Shown here in pieces: positions 27,793 to 34,977 of a DNA stretch of 64,000 nt. Source of the DNA: Candidatus Ruminimicrobiellum bubulum (GTDB taxonomy: Bacteria; Elusimicrobiota; Endomicrobiia; Endomicrobiales; Endomicrobiaceae); NCBI GenBank assembly GCA_017651625.1, contig JAGCCP010000055.1:124001-188000 (forward strand), read 5' to 3'. A program made the position numbers and the translations under genes. The notes under the pieces were generated by a model, which was given only the letters and a program-made list of their open reading frames with translations, ran no database searches and had not been told where the DNA came from. The number at the start of each line of letters is the position of its first letter. The first letter of the stretch is position 1.

Positions 27793-28140
27793 TTAATCTA
27801 TATCTGAATTTTCAGATGTTGCCGTTTTTGTCATAGTTCCCATTAGAAAAACGATATTCTCATCATTTTTATCCGAATCCGAATCTTCTTTACAAACATC
27901 TGTAACTGTTCTTGTTTGAGTGGCCATTAAAAAATTAATATTTTCATTGTTTTTATCTGAATCAGAATCTTCTTTACATACATTAGTAACTGTTCTTGTT
28001 GAAAGCATTAAACTATTAATAGCGGGCTTTCCTGTTTTTTTATCTATACTCAAATTTAAATCGTTATCATATCCTATCATAGAAAAATCATAGTTTTCTT
28101 CATTCCTTTTTTCAAGAAACTCAAATATTAAAGGTTTCAT
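27793..28140 (-). CDS. Three-core graspetide precursor peptide
   Basis: A 115-residue peptide. The leader starts MKPLIFEFLEKR, close to the PFFARFLE recognition helix that microviridin ligases bind. The C-terminal half has three repeats with a 28-residue period: TRTVTNVCKEDSDSD (48-62), TRTVTDVCKEDSDSD (76-90), and a shorter TKTATSENSDID (104-115). Each pairs a TxTxT donor patch with an acidic acceptor patch, as expected for ester-linked graspetides. The first two cores also hold a Cys (55, 83). A strong AGGGGGAA ribosome-binding site precedes the ATG. Its own promoter is possible (TATAAT in the 82-bp gap). Confidence 0.85.
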   Translation of the reverse strand: MKPLIFEFLEKRNEENYDFSMIGYDNDLNLSIDKKTGKPAINSLMLSTRTVTNVCKEDSDSDKNNENINFLMATQTRTVTDVCKEDSDSDKNDENIVFLMGTMTKTATSENSDID

Positions 28141-28222
28141 TGTTTCCCCCTATGAATTTATATTAGTAAAATTTAACTCAATGATATTATATAAAATTTT
28201 TTGATATCGAAGAAGAAAAGTT
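28141..28222 (-). promoter_or_regulatory. Gap before the graspetide precursor with possible promoter and strong RBS
   Basis: On the minus strand this 82-bp gap has a TATAAT followed about 40 nt later by AGGGGGAAACA and the precursor ATG. The best -35 at 17-bp spacing is TTCTTC, a poor match. No hairpin followed by a T-run is seen, so readthrough from the CBASS genes is not blocked by an obvious terminator. Confidence 0.4.
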
Positions 28223-28708
28223 TTATATGTGATTTTTTGTTTTCATAAATTTTATAATTTGTGAATCTTTAACTACATTTAAACTATATTGCCAACCCGT
28301 ATCGTTATTCCCTCCAATAATTAACAATATTGGTTCTGGACAATGAACATCTTTGTTTTTAGATATTTCTTTCATTTGTTTTATATCTATAAAGCTTGGT
28401 TCCGGAGAAGAGTTAGGGTGATAATGCCATTCACCTAAATAATATTTTTTACTTTTCCAAAATTTATCTATCACTGTTTCTAATCCCAATATTCCTCTAT
28501 AGAAAGTATACATTTCTCTTTTAGAATCTTTAGGTGCTTTTATATAGTCAGATATAATAGCAATTTTTCCATTGCTTAAATATTTACCTATTAAAATTCC
28601 ACCGGTTTCATAGTTTTTTGATTTAGTACATTCTGCTTGAATATTCTTAATTATACTACTATGGATTTCTATTACTATATCAAATTCACTTTTATAAACA
28701 TAATTCAT
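28223..28708 (-). CDS. cap3: CBASS JAMM/JAB isopeptidase (Cap3)
   Basis: A 161-residue JAB/MPN metalloprotease. The full JAMM set is visible: Glu34 in ETGGILIG, and HYHPNSSPEPSFID with His95, His97, Ser105 and Asp108. In type II CBASS, Cap3 removes the CD-NTase from its conjugates and so reverses priming by Cap2. The gene starts just after the Cap2 stop. The alternative, a generic prokaryotic JAB peptidase, is unlikely given the Cap2 and CD-NTase neighbours. Confidence 0.92.
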   Translation of the reverse strand: MNYVYKSEFDIVIEIHSSIIKNIQAECTKSKNYETGGILIGKYLSNGKIAIISDYIKAPKDSKREMYTFYRGILGLETVIDKFWKSKKYYLGEWHYHPNSSPEPSFIDIKQMKEISKNKDVHCPEPILLIIGGNNDTGWQYSLNVVKDSQIIKFMKTKNHI

Positions 28709-28709
28709 A

Positions 28710-30503
28710 TTAAATTTTATTTACCTCTTTATAGTGATATGTAAATCCATCTTTGTTTTTTTGATACACAATAGACAATTCACTTTTATTACCTAATATA
28801 CATTGCTCAAAGAAATTGAATGCCGTACATGAGGTAAGCCAAATATCGTCAATTCTTGCTGGAAATATTGGATGCCAACAACCAAAACCTTCTCGTAAAT
28901 TGTTATATTTTTGGAGCTCTTCATCCGATTTTATATAATTTTTTATTAGATTTTTAAAATTGTAGAAATTAAATTTATTTTTATTGTGAAAAGATAGAAA
29001 TAAATATTCTGCATCAATACCAATAGAAATTGATAAAAGAGAAGTTTCTTTCATCAATGTTGAATTTTCTATAACTTGAAGGACTTCGTTAGAACCACTA
29101 CATTCTAGTATAACATCAAAATCGTTAAAATTAAAACCACTTGAAATTAGTTTATTTAAAGATTTTACTTTTGCATGAGGGGATAATTTATTTAATCTTA
29201 AAGCCAAATTATCTGCTTTTGAAGAACTAATATCATCTATATTTAAAGTGTGTCTTGAAAGATTGCCAAACGTTAATGTATCGTTATCTATTATAGTGAT
29301 ATCTTGTGCTCCAGCTCTAATCAATAATTCGGAAAAGGTTGATCCTATACAACCTGCTCCTATTAATAAAAATTTTTTGTTTATTATATTTATATCCAAT
29401 TTGCCTCTAACTGAGATTTCATTTGGATTTAAATTTTGAGATTTTATCCAACATAAATTTCTATTAGGAGTCAATATATTTTGTTTGTCATAATATATAA
29501 GTTTATTATGTCTAAATCCTCTTGCACTTTTTCTCGTACTTAAAATAGGTAGTTTAATTGCTTGCCAGAAAATTTTTTCATTTTTACTACTAATTTTTTT
29601 AGGTATAGGAAAGCCAACCAGTAATAAATTTTGTTGCCTATTTCTTATTTTTGTTTCATCTACTTGTTGCAAAAAATCAAATAAATCAATATTTTCTTCA
29701 TTAAATATTTTTTGAAGTTCTGATATGGTCATAGGAGCTTGCCATATATTTACCACAGGAGTTTTTTTTAGTTTTATCCATAAACCACATATTGTAGATA
29801 TTTCTAAATTATTAAAAAGTTCTCCCCAATTACAAACAAAGAGTTCATTATTTTTCAAATCTGTAAATTTTCGTAAAACATAAATGTTCTGTGTATTTTT
29901 TTTGTTTTTATCATAAATACTTAAATAGGCATATCCTCTGTTTTGTGTGATAGTATTCCATTTCATAAAAGAAAGATTGTCTTCATTAAAAACGAAAATA
30001 TCAGTATTATATTTTTCAAAAAAATCAGGTAGTTCAAAAAAATCATTTTTTTGAACTAAGGAATTTTTAGATGCTTGGATAATCCATTCTATTGCTCTTT
30101 TTACATACCAATATAACTTGTAATTAGGGTTTTTATAATATTTTTCTTCACTGCTTTTTTCTTTTATTCCAGATATATCAAGACACAACTTGCCACATCT
30201 CCATAGATTATTATATGTATAAAAATTACAAGATTGATGTTGCAAAGTAAATGTTAAACTATTAGTTATGGATGGATAAATTTCTATGTTTGATAGTGGA
30301 TACTCTTCTCCTGTGACTATGTACCAATTAGAAATGTTTGGGATAATATCGCTATTTAAATTTAAAGAAATTTGTATTTTAAGATACCAATTATCTCTTC
30401 CTTTATCATATTCCCAATTATTCACTGTTTTTACACTGTTTATTTCGTCTAGTGTTCTACGAGCTCTTCTTAAATTTTCTGGTATTATACGTTTCTCTAT
30501 CAT
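28710..30503 (-). CDS. cap2: CBASS E2-E1 fusion ligase (Cap2)
   Basis: A 597-residue fusion. The N-terminal E2-like domain (about 1-160) has a candidate catalytic Cys107 in GKLCLDISG. A linker is followed by a ThiF/E1 adenylation domain from about 375 with GAGCIGS and DNDTLTFGNLSRH. A candidate E1 cysteine is in LTSCTAFNFF near the C-terminus. In type II CBASS, Cap2 links the CD-NTase C-terminus to target molecules and so boosts second-messenger synthesis during infection. The ATG overlaps the CD-NTase stop by 4 nt. Length fits the family. Confidence 0.92.
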   Translation of the reverse strand: MIEKRIIPENLRRARRTLDEINSVKTVNNWEYDKGRDNWYLKIQISLNLNSDIIPNISNWYIVTGEEYPLSNIEIYPSITNSLTFTLQHQSCNFYTYNNLWRCGKLCLDISGIKEKSSEEKYYKNPNYKLYWYVKRAIEWIIQASKNSLVQKNDFFELPDFFEKYNTDIFVFNEDNLSFMKWNTITQNRGYAYLSIYDKNKKNTQNIYVLRKFTDLKNNELFVCNWGELFNNLEISTICGLWIKLKKTPVVNIWQAPMTISELQKIFNEENIDLFDFLQQVDETKIRNRQQNLLLVGFPIPKKISSKNEKIFWQAIKLPILSTRKSARGFRHNKLIYYDKQNILTPNRNLCWIKSQNLNPNEISVRGKLDINIINKKFLLIGAGCIGSTFSELLIRAGAQDITIIDNDTLTFGNLSRHTLNIDDISSSKADNLALRLNKLSPHAKVKSLNKLISSGFNFNDFDVILECSGSNEVLQVIENSTLMKETSLLSISIGIDAEYLFLSFHNKNKFNFYNFKNLIKNYIKSDEELQKYNNLREGFGCWHPIFPARIDDIWLTSCTAFNFFEQCILGNKSELSIVYQKNKDGFTYHYKEVNKI

Positions 30504-31555
30504 GCAAAACGACTCTTTGGAATGTTGATTGATTTTTCTTTTCGTTCTGAAAAACTATTGGAATTATTGTTTTTATCTTCTGCTTTGGGGAATTTATTCC
30601 CAAAGAGTTCTCTCCATTTAGTTACACTATAAATAATATCATTAGATTCAAAAGCTTCTTTTGCTATATTTGCGGCTTCTTGTACTTTTTTATAAAATTG
30701 TTCATATTCTTTCGTTGTTATTCTAGCAAAGACATCATGTTCTGGAACACCATGATCCGGTAAAAAAGGTTTTGCCTTATGGTTAGAAACGATATTTTCC
30801 AACACAACCTTTACACCTTCTGCTATACTTGTAATGTTGTTAGGACAACAAAACCCAATAAAATGTTCTAAAGGATAACTTTTAGGATATTTTATATGTG
30901 CACATTTCTCTCTCTTCCACCATTTTAATGCTTTTACAACATTTACATATAATTTGTTTGTATCAGAATTTTTTTTAGAAGTCCATTCTATTTGCTTAAG
31001 AGGATGAGTTTTATCCCATATCTTTGCTTCCCTGTCCGGTATATATAGAGGTTCATTTTTCCATCGTTTACTAAACTCCTCGTTAAAAAATATATTATCT
31101 TTGCTATCGGTAGCTATATAATTAAAATCAATTGTAGAAAAATTTCGTAGTAGATTAATTTGTTGCTCATTCGGAGCAGATGTAGGTACTAAGTCTAATT
31201 TTATTTTATTGAACTCTATACAGATTGATCTTCCTTGTTTTTTATATCTGTTCTCATAGTAAGTATCTAAGAAAGGAATAAATTTATTAAAAACATTTTC
31301 AGGTGAATTTATATCTTTATTTAAGTTTGTGACAATGACAACATCGACATCAGCTTTTGAATTTTCTTCAGGTTTTACTGCAGTATATCTTCTATAACTA
31401 CCCTGTAAAAAAGTATTTACTATTATATCTTTTAAACCTTCAAAATTTTTTAACTTTTCTCTTACATCTATATGTGCTTTCTTTAATTCTTCAACTTGTG
31501 AGTCAGTTAATCTAATCTCTTCTAAAAAATCTTCAAAATAACTTTTAACTTCCAT
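30500..31555 (-). CDS. CD-NTase (cGAS/DncV-like nucleotidyltransferase), CBASS
   Basis: A 351-residue SMODS-type nucleotidyltransferase. The activation site is complete: GS (52-53) in FLQGSYRR, the metal-binding pair Asp69 and Asp71 in ADVDVVIV, and Asp121 in IKLDLVPT. It makes a cyclic oligonucleotide alarm signal; the product cannot be read from sequence. The flexible tail ends in KSRFA. A small C-terminal residue is what Cap2 is expected to conjugate. The AGGAGAA site lies before the ATG. It is the first gene of a minus-strand run and is divergent from the 31660 gene. Confidence 0.93.
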   Translation of the reverse strand: MEVKSYFEDFLEEIRLTDSQVEELKKAHIDVREKLKNFEGLKDIIVNTFLQGSYRRYTAVKPEENSKADVDVVIVTNLNKDINSPENVFNKFIPFLDTYYENRYKKQGRSICIEFNKIKLDLVPTSAPNEQQINLLRNFSTIDFNYIATDSKDNIFFNEEFSKRWKNEPLYIPDREAKIWDKTHPLKQIEWTSKKNSDTNKLYVNVVKALKWWKREKCAHIKYPKSYPLEHFIGFCCPNNITSIAEGVKVVLENIVSNHKAKPFLPDHGVPEHDVFARITTKEYEQFYKKVQEAANIAKEAFESNDIIYSVTKWRELFGNKFPKAEDKNNNSNSFSERKEKSINIPKSRFA

Positions 31556-31585
31556 AGAATTCTCCTATGATAAATAATGTTTACC

Positions 31586-31614
31586 TTGACTATAATTTTT
31601 ATATATTATATAAC
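31586..31614 (+). promoter_or_regulatory. Divergent promoter for the 31660 gene
   Basis: TTGACT (31586-31591), 17-bp spacer, TATAAC (31609-31614). A minus-strand TATAAT for the CD-NTase gene overlaps at 31605-31610, so the two divergent transcripts probably compete or are co-regulated. Confidence 0.6.
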
Positions 31615-31659
31615 TTTCGCATATAAGTTAAAAGATTTTTATTTGATAGGGTCTATTAT

Positions 31660-32166
31660 ATGAGTGAATATAGTATTATGGATTTTATAAAATTTATGCT
31701 TACTGCATTCGAGAATCACTTTATTGATATTCTTTTGTCTGCTGTTGTTTCTCTTTTTATGATTTCTATTGGAATTTTTTGTGGCTGGATAAAATTTCAA
31801 CTTAATTTAAAGAAACCATTGTTTTTATTTGAGTTTGACTCAGATAATTTAAAAAGGGTAGAAGAAGTTTTGAAAGATAGAAAATTTAAAATATCTAATA
31901 GAAGTAAAGACTTAACAAGTCTTGATGATTTTAAGAAAAAACATTCAATATTGATTGTTGGTTATTCTAATAATAATTCTGCTAAATTAGAAAAAGCAGT
32001 AAACAGAGCAATGTTATTAAAATTACCTATTATTATATTTTGTAATAGCAATTGCAGAATTAGTGATAATGATATGAATATTATTCTTTCATATACATAT
32101 TATGAAATTTGTACCAACCCATTAAGATTGATTTTAACAATTAGAAATATTTGTCAAAATTATTGA
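31660..32166 (+). CDS. Membrane-anchored Rossmann/TIR-like domain protein, candidate CBASS partner
   Basis: A 168-residue protein. One membrane helix (about 22-43) is followed by a soluble alpha/beta domain (53-168). Strands FLFEF, HSILIVGYS and PIIIFCN alternate with helices, an arrangement seen in TIR, SLOG and nucleoside-deoxyribosyltransferase-like folds. I do not recognise the family, and no clear NADase glutamate is identifiable. It is divergent from the CD-NTase and shares its promoter region, which suggests a receptor, effector or regulator of the CBASS. A chance neighbour is also possible. Confidence 0.5.
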   Translation: MSEYSIMDFIKFMLTAFENHFIDILLSAVVSLFMISIGIFCGWIKFQLNLKKPLFLFEFDSDNLKRVEEVLKDRKFKISNRSKDLTSLDDFKKKHSILIVGYSNNNSAKLEKAVNRAMLLKLPIIIFCNSNCRISDNDMNIILSYTYYEICTNPLRLILTIRNICQNY

Positions 32167-32586
32167 TGGAATAGTTTTTTATAAAATGGAAATTTATTGA
32201 GATATTTCAATTCTTTTCTCTGCAAATAATCCCAATATTGCTTACCGGATAAAAATTAAGAACAGCAAGTTTATTAAAAATTTGTAAAGCAAATTTTAGC
32301 TTATAGCTTATTAAAAAATCCTGCGGATTTTTTGTTTATGGTTTATAACGGCAACGACAGCTTAGAGCTAATAGCTTACAGCTTATGGTTTAACGACAGA
32401 ACTACCAACTACAAACGACTGGATTCTGAATCAAGTTCGGGATGACAAACAGAAAAGACCGGATTCTGTGTCGTAGCACGGAATGACGGAAAGACGGAAG
32501 ATTAGAAGATTGGAAGATTGGCAACTACCAACTACCAACTACAAACGACTTAGGTATGGAAACATGGGAACGGAAACGGCGGGAAT
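32167..32586. repeat. Mosaic repeat tract between the CBASS island and the small RNAs
   Basis: It contains 3-nt-loop palindromes at 32277-32297 and 32313-32333 (stem AAAAAATCC, loop TGC), GTCAT palindromes in reverse orientation at 32422-32446 and 32462-32487, a GAAGATTGGAAGATTGG tract near 32498-32521, and repeated ACTACCAACTAC words. No gene is visible. Confidence 0.75.
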
Positions 32587-32643
32587 AAAAAAAGACACTG
32601 GGGCTGACCTCCGCTATCCAGCAGTGGTCAATCCCCAATATCT
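32587..32643 (-). ncRNA. Tandem hairpin RNA, copy 2
   Basis: On the minus strand a consensus promoter (32650-32679) is followed by an almost fully paired hairpin. Its outer arms are AGATATTGGGG and CCCCAGTGTCT (with two G-U pairs), then TGACC/GGTCA, an A-A mismatch, CTGCT/AGCGG and a GGAT loop. A U7 run follows at once, so the hairpin is also its own terminator. The predicted transcript is about 55-60 nt. No ORF is present. I do not recognise it as any known RNA family. Confidence 0.75.
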
Positions 32644-32649
32644 GTATTT

Positions 32650-32679
32650 ATTATAATACACTTTATCCTTCTATGTCAA
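32650..32679 (-). promoter_or_regulatory. Consensus promoter of hairpin RNA copy 2
   Basis: Minus strand: perfect -35 TTGACA (32679-32674), 18-bp spacer, perfect -10 TATAAT (32655-32650). Predicted start is near 32643. The -35 begins within the U-run of copy 1. Confidence 0.8.
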
Positions 32680-32738
32680 AAATTAAACGGGAGGTGACCT
32701 CCGCTATTCAGCAGTGGTCAATCTCCCGTGTCCTGCAC
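32677..32738 (-). ncRNA. Tandem hairpin RNA, copy 1
   Basis: Minus strand, starting near 32737. The hairpin at 32728-32688 has outer arms CGGGAG/CTCCCG, then TGACC/GGTCA, an A-A mismatch, CTGCT/AGCGG and a GAAT loop, followed by TTTAATTTTT. The inner part is the same as copy 2, while the outer arms differ in sequence yet still pair. That covariation argues for a conserved RNA structure. It begins just after the tRNase stop codon. Confidence 0.75.
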
Positions 32739-32743
32739 TTGTT

Positions 32744-32772
32744 ATTATAATTAATCTACCTTGAAAAGTCAA
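32744..32772 (-). promoter_or_regulatory. Near-consensus promoter of hairpin RNA copy 1
   Basis: Minus strand: -35 TTGACT (32772-32767), 17-bp spacer, -10 TATAAT (32749-32744). The -35 lies inside the last codons of the tRNase gene, so the RNA is transcribed independently of the toxin gene. Confidence 0.75.
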
Positions 32773-33163
32773 TAAAAATAGTAGAATTTTTCTTTATTAT
32801 TATGATATTTTTTATCTTTTTAATTTTTACAAATTTTTCTTTTATTTGAGAAATAGCTCTTGTTTCATCTATCTTTATTCTTCTCAAGTCAATAATAATA
32901 TTTTTAGATTGTCTTAAAGCACATCTTAAATTATTTTCAATCGTCCTGCTACTGCTACCTTTAGGAGATTTTATTTCCCAAAACAAACCATCCATTTTTA
33001 TATCCGGTGTTCTTGTGTTTTTAATATCTAACGGAATTAAAAATTCAACATTTTTGCCATATTTATTTAAAATTTTGGCAATTTCTATTTCATGATCTTC
33101 CGGATGTGCTCCAAAAGGGATTATTGTTTTTCCAAAAACGTTCTCTATATTATCGGTACTCAT
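32756..33163 (-). CDS. Stand-alone CdiA-CT-type tRNA nuclease-like protein
   Basis: A 135-residue protein resembling the tRNA-nuclease domain found at the C-terminus of some CdiA contact-dependent toxins (PD-(D/E)xK fold). Key features are FGAHPEDHEIEIAK (17-30), then TPDIKMDGLFWEIKSPKG with Asp54, Glu63 and Lys65 as the likely catalytic set, and QSKNIIIDLRR (85-95). It has no secretion or export sequence and no adjacent protein immunity gene, so it may act inside the cell, with the twin RNAs downstream as candidate controllers. A non-toxic RNA-processing role is possible. Confidence 0.75.
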   Translation of the reverse strand: MSTDNIENVFGKTIIPFGAHPEDHEIEIAKILNKYGKNVEFLIPLDIKNTRTPDIKMDGLFWEIKSPKGSSSRTIENNLRCALRQSKNIIIDLRRIKIDETRAISQIKEKFVKIKKIKNIIIIKKNSTIFIDFSR

Positions 33164-33195
33164 AAATAACCTTATTATTTTTTTAATATAAATGT

Positions 33196-33224
33196 ATTAT
33201 ATAAAACAAATGTAAGTATGTCAA
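33196..33224 (-). promoter_or_regulatory. Perfect sigma70-type promoter of the tRNase gene
   Basis: Minus strand: TTGACA (33224-33219), exactly 17-bp spacer, TATAAT (33201-33196). The start would be near 33189, leaving a 26-nt leader with an AAGG site before the ATG at 33163. This is the best consensus match noticed in the window. Confidence 0.85.
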
Positions 33225-33418
33225 TGAAAATCGCAAGGCGATTTTGGAAGATTGGAGGATTGGAAGATTAGAAGATTGGGAACGGCCAACGACAAACGGC
33301 AAACGGCGATGGATTGCCGCACTTCGCTCACAATGACAAACAACCACCAACCACCACCCACAAACCATATTTAATTTAGTATAATAAATCCAACACAAAA
33401 TATAACTTAAGGGTTTAT
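33225..33418. repeat. Mosaic repeat tract upstream of a glycosyltransferase gene
   Basis: It contains a 3-nt-loop palindrome at 33227-33245 (stem AAAATCGC, loop AAG), GGAAGATTGGAGGATTGG tract (about 33246-33280), AACGGCAAACGGC words, and a GTCAT-family palindrome in reverse at 33312-33337 (the CACTTCGCTCACAATGAC type). A TATAAT lies at about 33380. No gene is visible. Confidence 0.7.
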
Positions 33419-34369
33419 ATGGACAAAATTTCTGTAATAGTACCTGTTTATAATGTAGAACCATATATAAGGCAATGTGTAGATAGTATAATTAACCAAA
33501 CATACAAAAATTTGGAAATAATATTGGTTGATGACGGCTCTCCGGACAATTGCGGAAAAATCTGCGACGAGTATGCAACAAAAGATAACAGAGTAAAAGT
33601 TTTACATATAAAAAACGGCGGTCCGGCAGTAGCAAGAAATGCAGGTCTTGATATTGCTACCGGTAAATATATCGGCTACGTAGATTCCGATGATTATATT
33701 GAGCCGGATATGTACGAAACACTGTATAATGCAATGATAAAAACAGATGCCGGTTTGGTTGTTTGTAATTGGTTTGAAGGAACGGAAAACAATTGGGTAA
33801 AAAATACGGTTTATCCGAAAAAAGAAATCGTAACATCCAATGAAGCATTTGAAATATTTTATAGCAGTATGTATGTTTGGAACAAATTGTTTAGAAAAGA
33901 TGTAGTGAAAAATCTTCGTTTTGTGGAAACTTATGCTCAAGATGTTTTGTATACGTTTACTACGTTTACAAGAATAGAAAAAGTTGTATGTTTGCAGGAA
34001 TATAAATGTTATTACAGAATCAATCCTACTTCAAGGCTGCACACAAAAAAGTTTAAGAAAAATTTTTTGCCTTTCCTAAAAGTTCAAAATCTTGAAATGA
34101 TTTATGCCGAAAAACATAAATTATTTAAATTAAAAGAAAAAATATATAACTTTAGATTATGCCTTTTAGCACAGTGGTTGGGTTTTATATCTTTACAGGA
34201 AAAACCTGACAGGGAAAGTGCTAATATTGTATTGAAAGAATTAAAATCCAATTGGTTTAGATATCTTACAATATCGGATAAAATAAGTAAGAAATGTTTT
34301 TTCTTAGTTGCTTGCATAAATTTTAATTTGGCAGGCAAGATTTATAAATTGGTAGAAAAGAATTTTTAG
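33419..34369 (+). CDS. Glycosyltransferase family 2
   Basis: A 316-residue GT-A inverting glycosyltransferase. ISVIVPVYNVEPYI begins the nucleotide-binding fold, followed by VDDGSPDNCG, GPAVARNAGLDIATG and the metal-binding YVDSDDYIE. The C-terminal third is helical and basic. It stands alone between mosaic repeat tracts, away from the main polysaccharide locus, so it could modify lipid A core, glycoprotein or polysaccharide. The start is the first Met of the conserved fold. Confidence 0.93.
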   Translation: MDKISVIVPVYNVEPYIRQCVDSIINQTYKNLEIILVDDGSPDNCGKICDEYATKDNRVKVLHIKNGGPAVARNAGLDIATGKYIGYVDSDDYIEPDMYETLYNAMIKTDAGLVVCNWFEGTENNWVKNTVYPKKEIVTSNEAFEIFYSSMYVWNKLFRKDVVKNLRFVETYAQDVLYTFTTFTRIEKVVCLQEYKCYYRINPTSRLHTKKFKKNFLPFLKVQNLEMIYAEKHKLFKLKEKIYNFRLCLLAQWLGFISLQEKPDRESANIVLKELKSNWFRYLTISDKISKKCFFLVACINFNLAGKIYKLVEKNF

Positions 34370-34620
34370 CTTAAAGCTTGCGACAACGACGGGATCCCGC
34401 ATCAAGTGCGGGATGACAGACTTAACGACAATGTATAATTTACAATGTACAATGTATAATTAACGATAAAACACCAACCACAAACAACAAACTACAAACC
34501 ATTCAACTGTTCAACCGTCGTTTCCAATCTTCTAATCTTCCAATCTTCCAACTGTGCTTGACGATACTAAAATAAAAATGTAAAATGTATCAACTTAATT
34601 ATAATTTTGTAATGATTTTT
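34370..34620. repeat. Mosaic repeat tract upstream of rpsT
   Basis: It contains an AAGCTT word, a GTCAT palindrome in reverse at 34393-34417 (stems CCCGCA and TGCGGG), AATGTACAATGTATAATT words, and CCAATCTTCTAATCTTCC (about 34526-34550). A likely -10 TAAAAT is near 34569. No gene is visible. Confidence 0.65.
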
Positions 34621-34632
34621 GGAGGAAATATA

Positions 34633-34914
34633 ATGGCAAAGTTAAAAACAGGAAGACACACATCTGCTCTTAAAGAAGCAAGAAAAGCAGAAAAAAGAAC
34701 AGCAAGAAATGCAGCAATGAAAAGTAAAATAAGAACATTATCAAAGAAAGTTGAAGCTGCAGTAAAAGCTAAAGATTTTGATGCAGCAGTAGCAGCTCTT
34801 AAAGTAGCTTTCTCGGAATGGGATAAAGCAAAGAAGAAAAATGTTATTCATAAAAATGCAGCAGCTAACCAAAAAGCAAGATTGTCTAAGAAAGTTGCAT
34901 CACTTAAGAAGTAA
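34633..34914 (+). CDS. rpsT: Small ribosomal subunit protein S20
   Basis: A 93-residue, Lys/Ala-rich helical protein that binds 16S rRNA in early 30S assembly. The family pattern is visible in SALKEARKAEKRTARN, KSKIRTLSKKVEAA and HKNAAANQKARLSKKV. The frame is open from 34585, but the ATG at 34633 follows GGAGGAAATATA and starts the conserved MAKLKTGR. Confidence 0.96.
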   Translation: MAKLKTGRHTSALKEARKAEKRTARNAAMKSKIRTLSKKVEAAVKAKDFDAAVAALKVAFSEWDKAKKKNVIHKNAAANQKARLSKKVASLKK

Positions 34915-34930
34915 TTCTAAAATGAATTTC

Positions 34931-34966
34931 AAAGCCGATATTTAAAAAGTATCGGCTTTTTTTATT
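34931..34966 (+). terminator. rpsT intrinsic terminator
   Basis: AAAGCCGATA, an 8-10 nt loop and TATCGGCTTT followed by T7. It sits 16 bp past the rpsT stop. Confidence 0.9.
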
Positions 34967-34977
34967 TACAGATAAAA

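Noticed and set aside
32593-32728. The twin hairpins as a two-repeat CRISPR array
   Set aside because: Only two copies, the inter-repeat DNA holds a promoter rather than a spacer, the stems differ between copies, and no cas gene is present.
32593-32728. The twin hairpins as a standard type III antitoxin repeat array
   Set aside because: Type III antitoxin repeats are tandem, contiguous and upstream of the toxin in one transcript. Here each copy has its own promoter and terminator and lies downstream of the nuclease gene.
33183-33464. Open frame on the minus strand upstream of the glycosyltransferase
   Set aside because: It is translated from mosaic repeat words and overlaps the start of the real glycosyltransferase gene.
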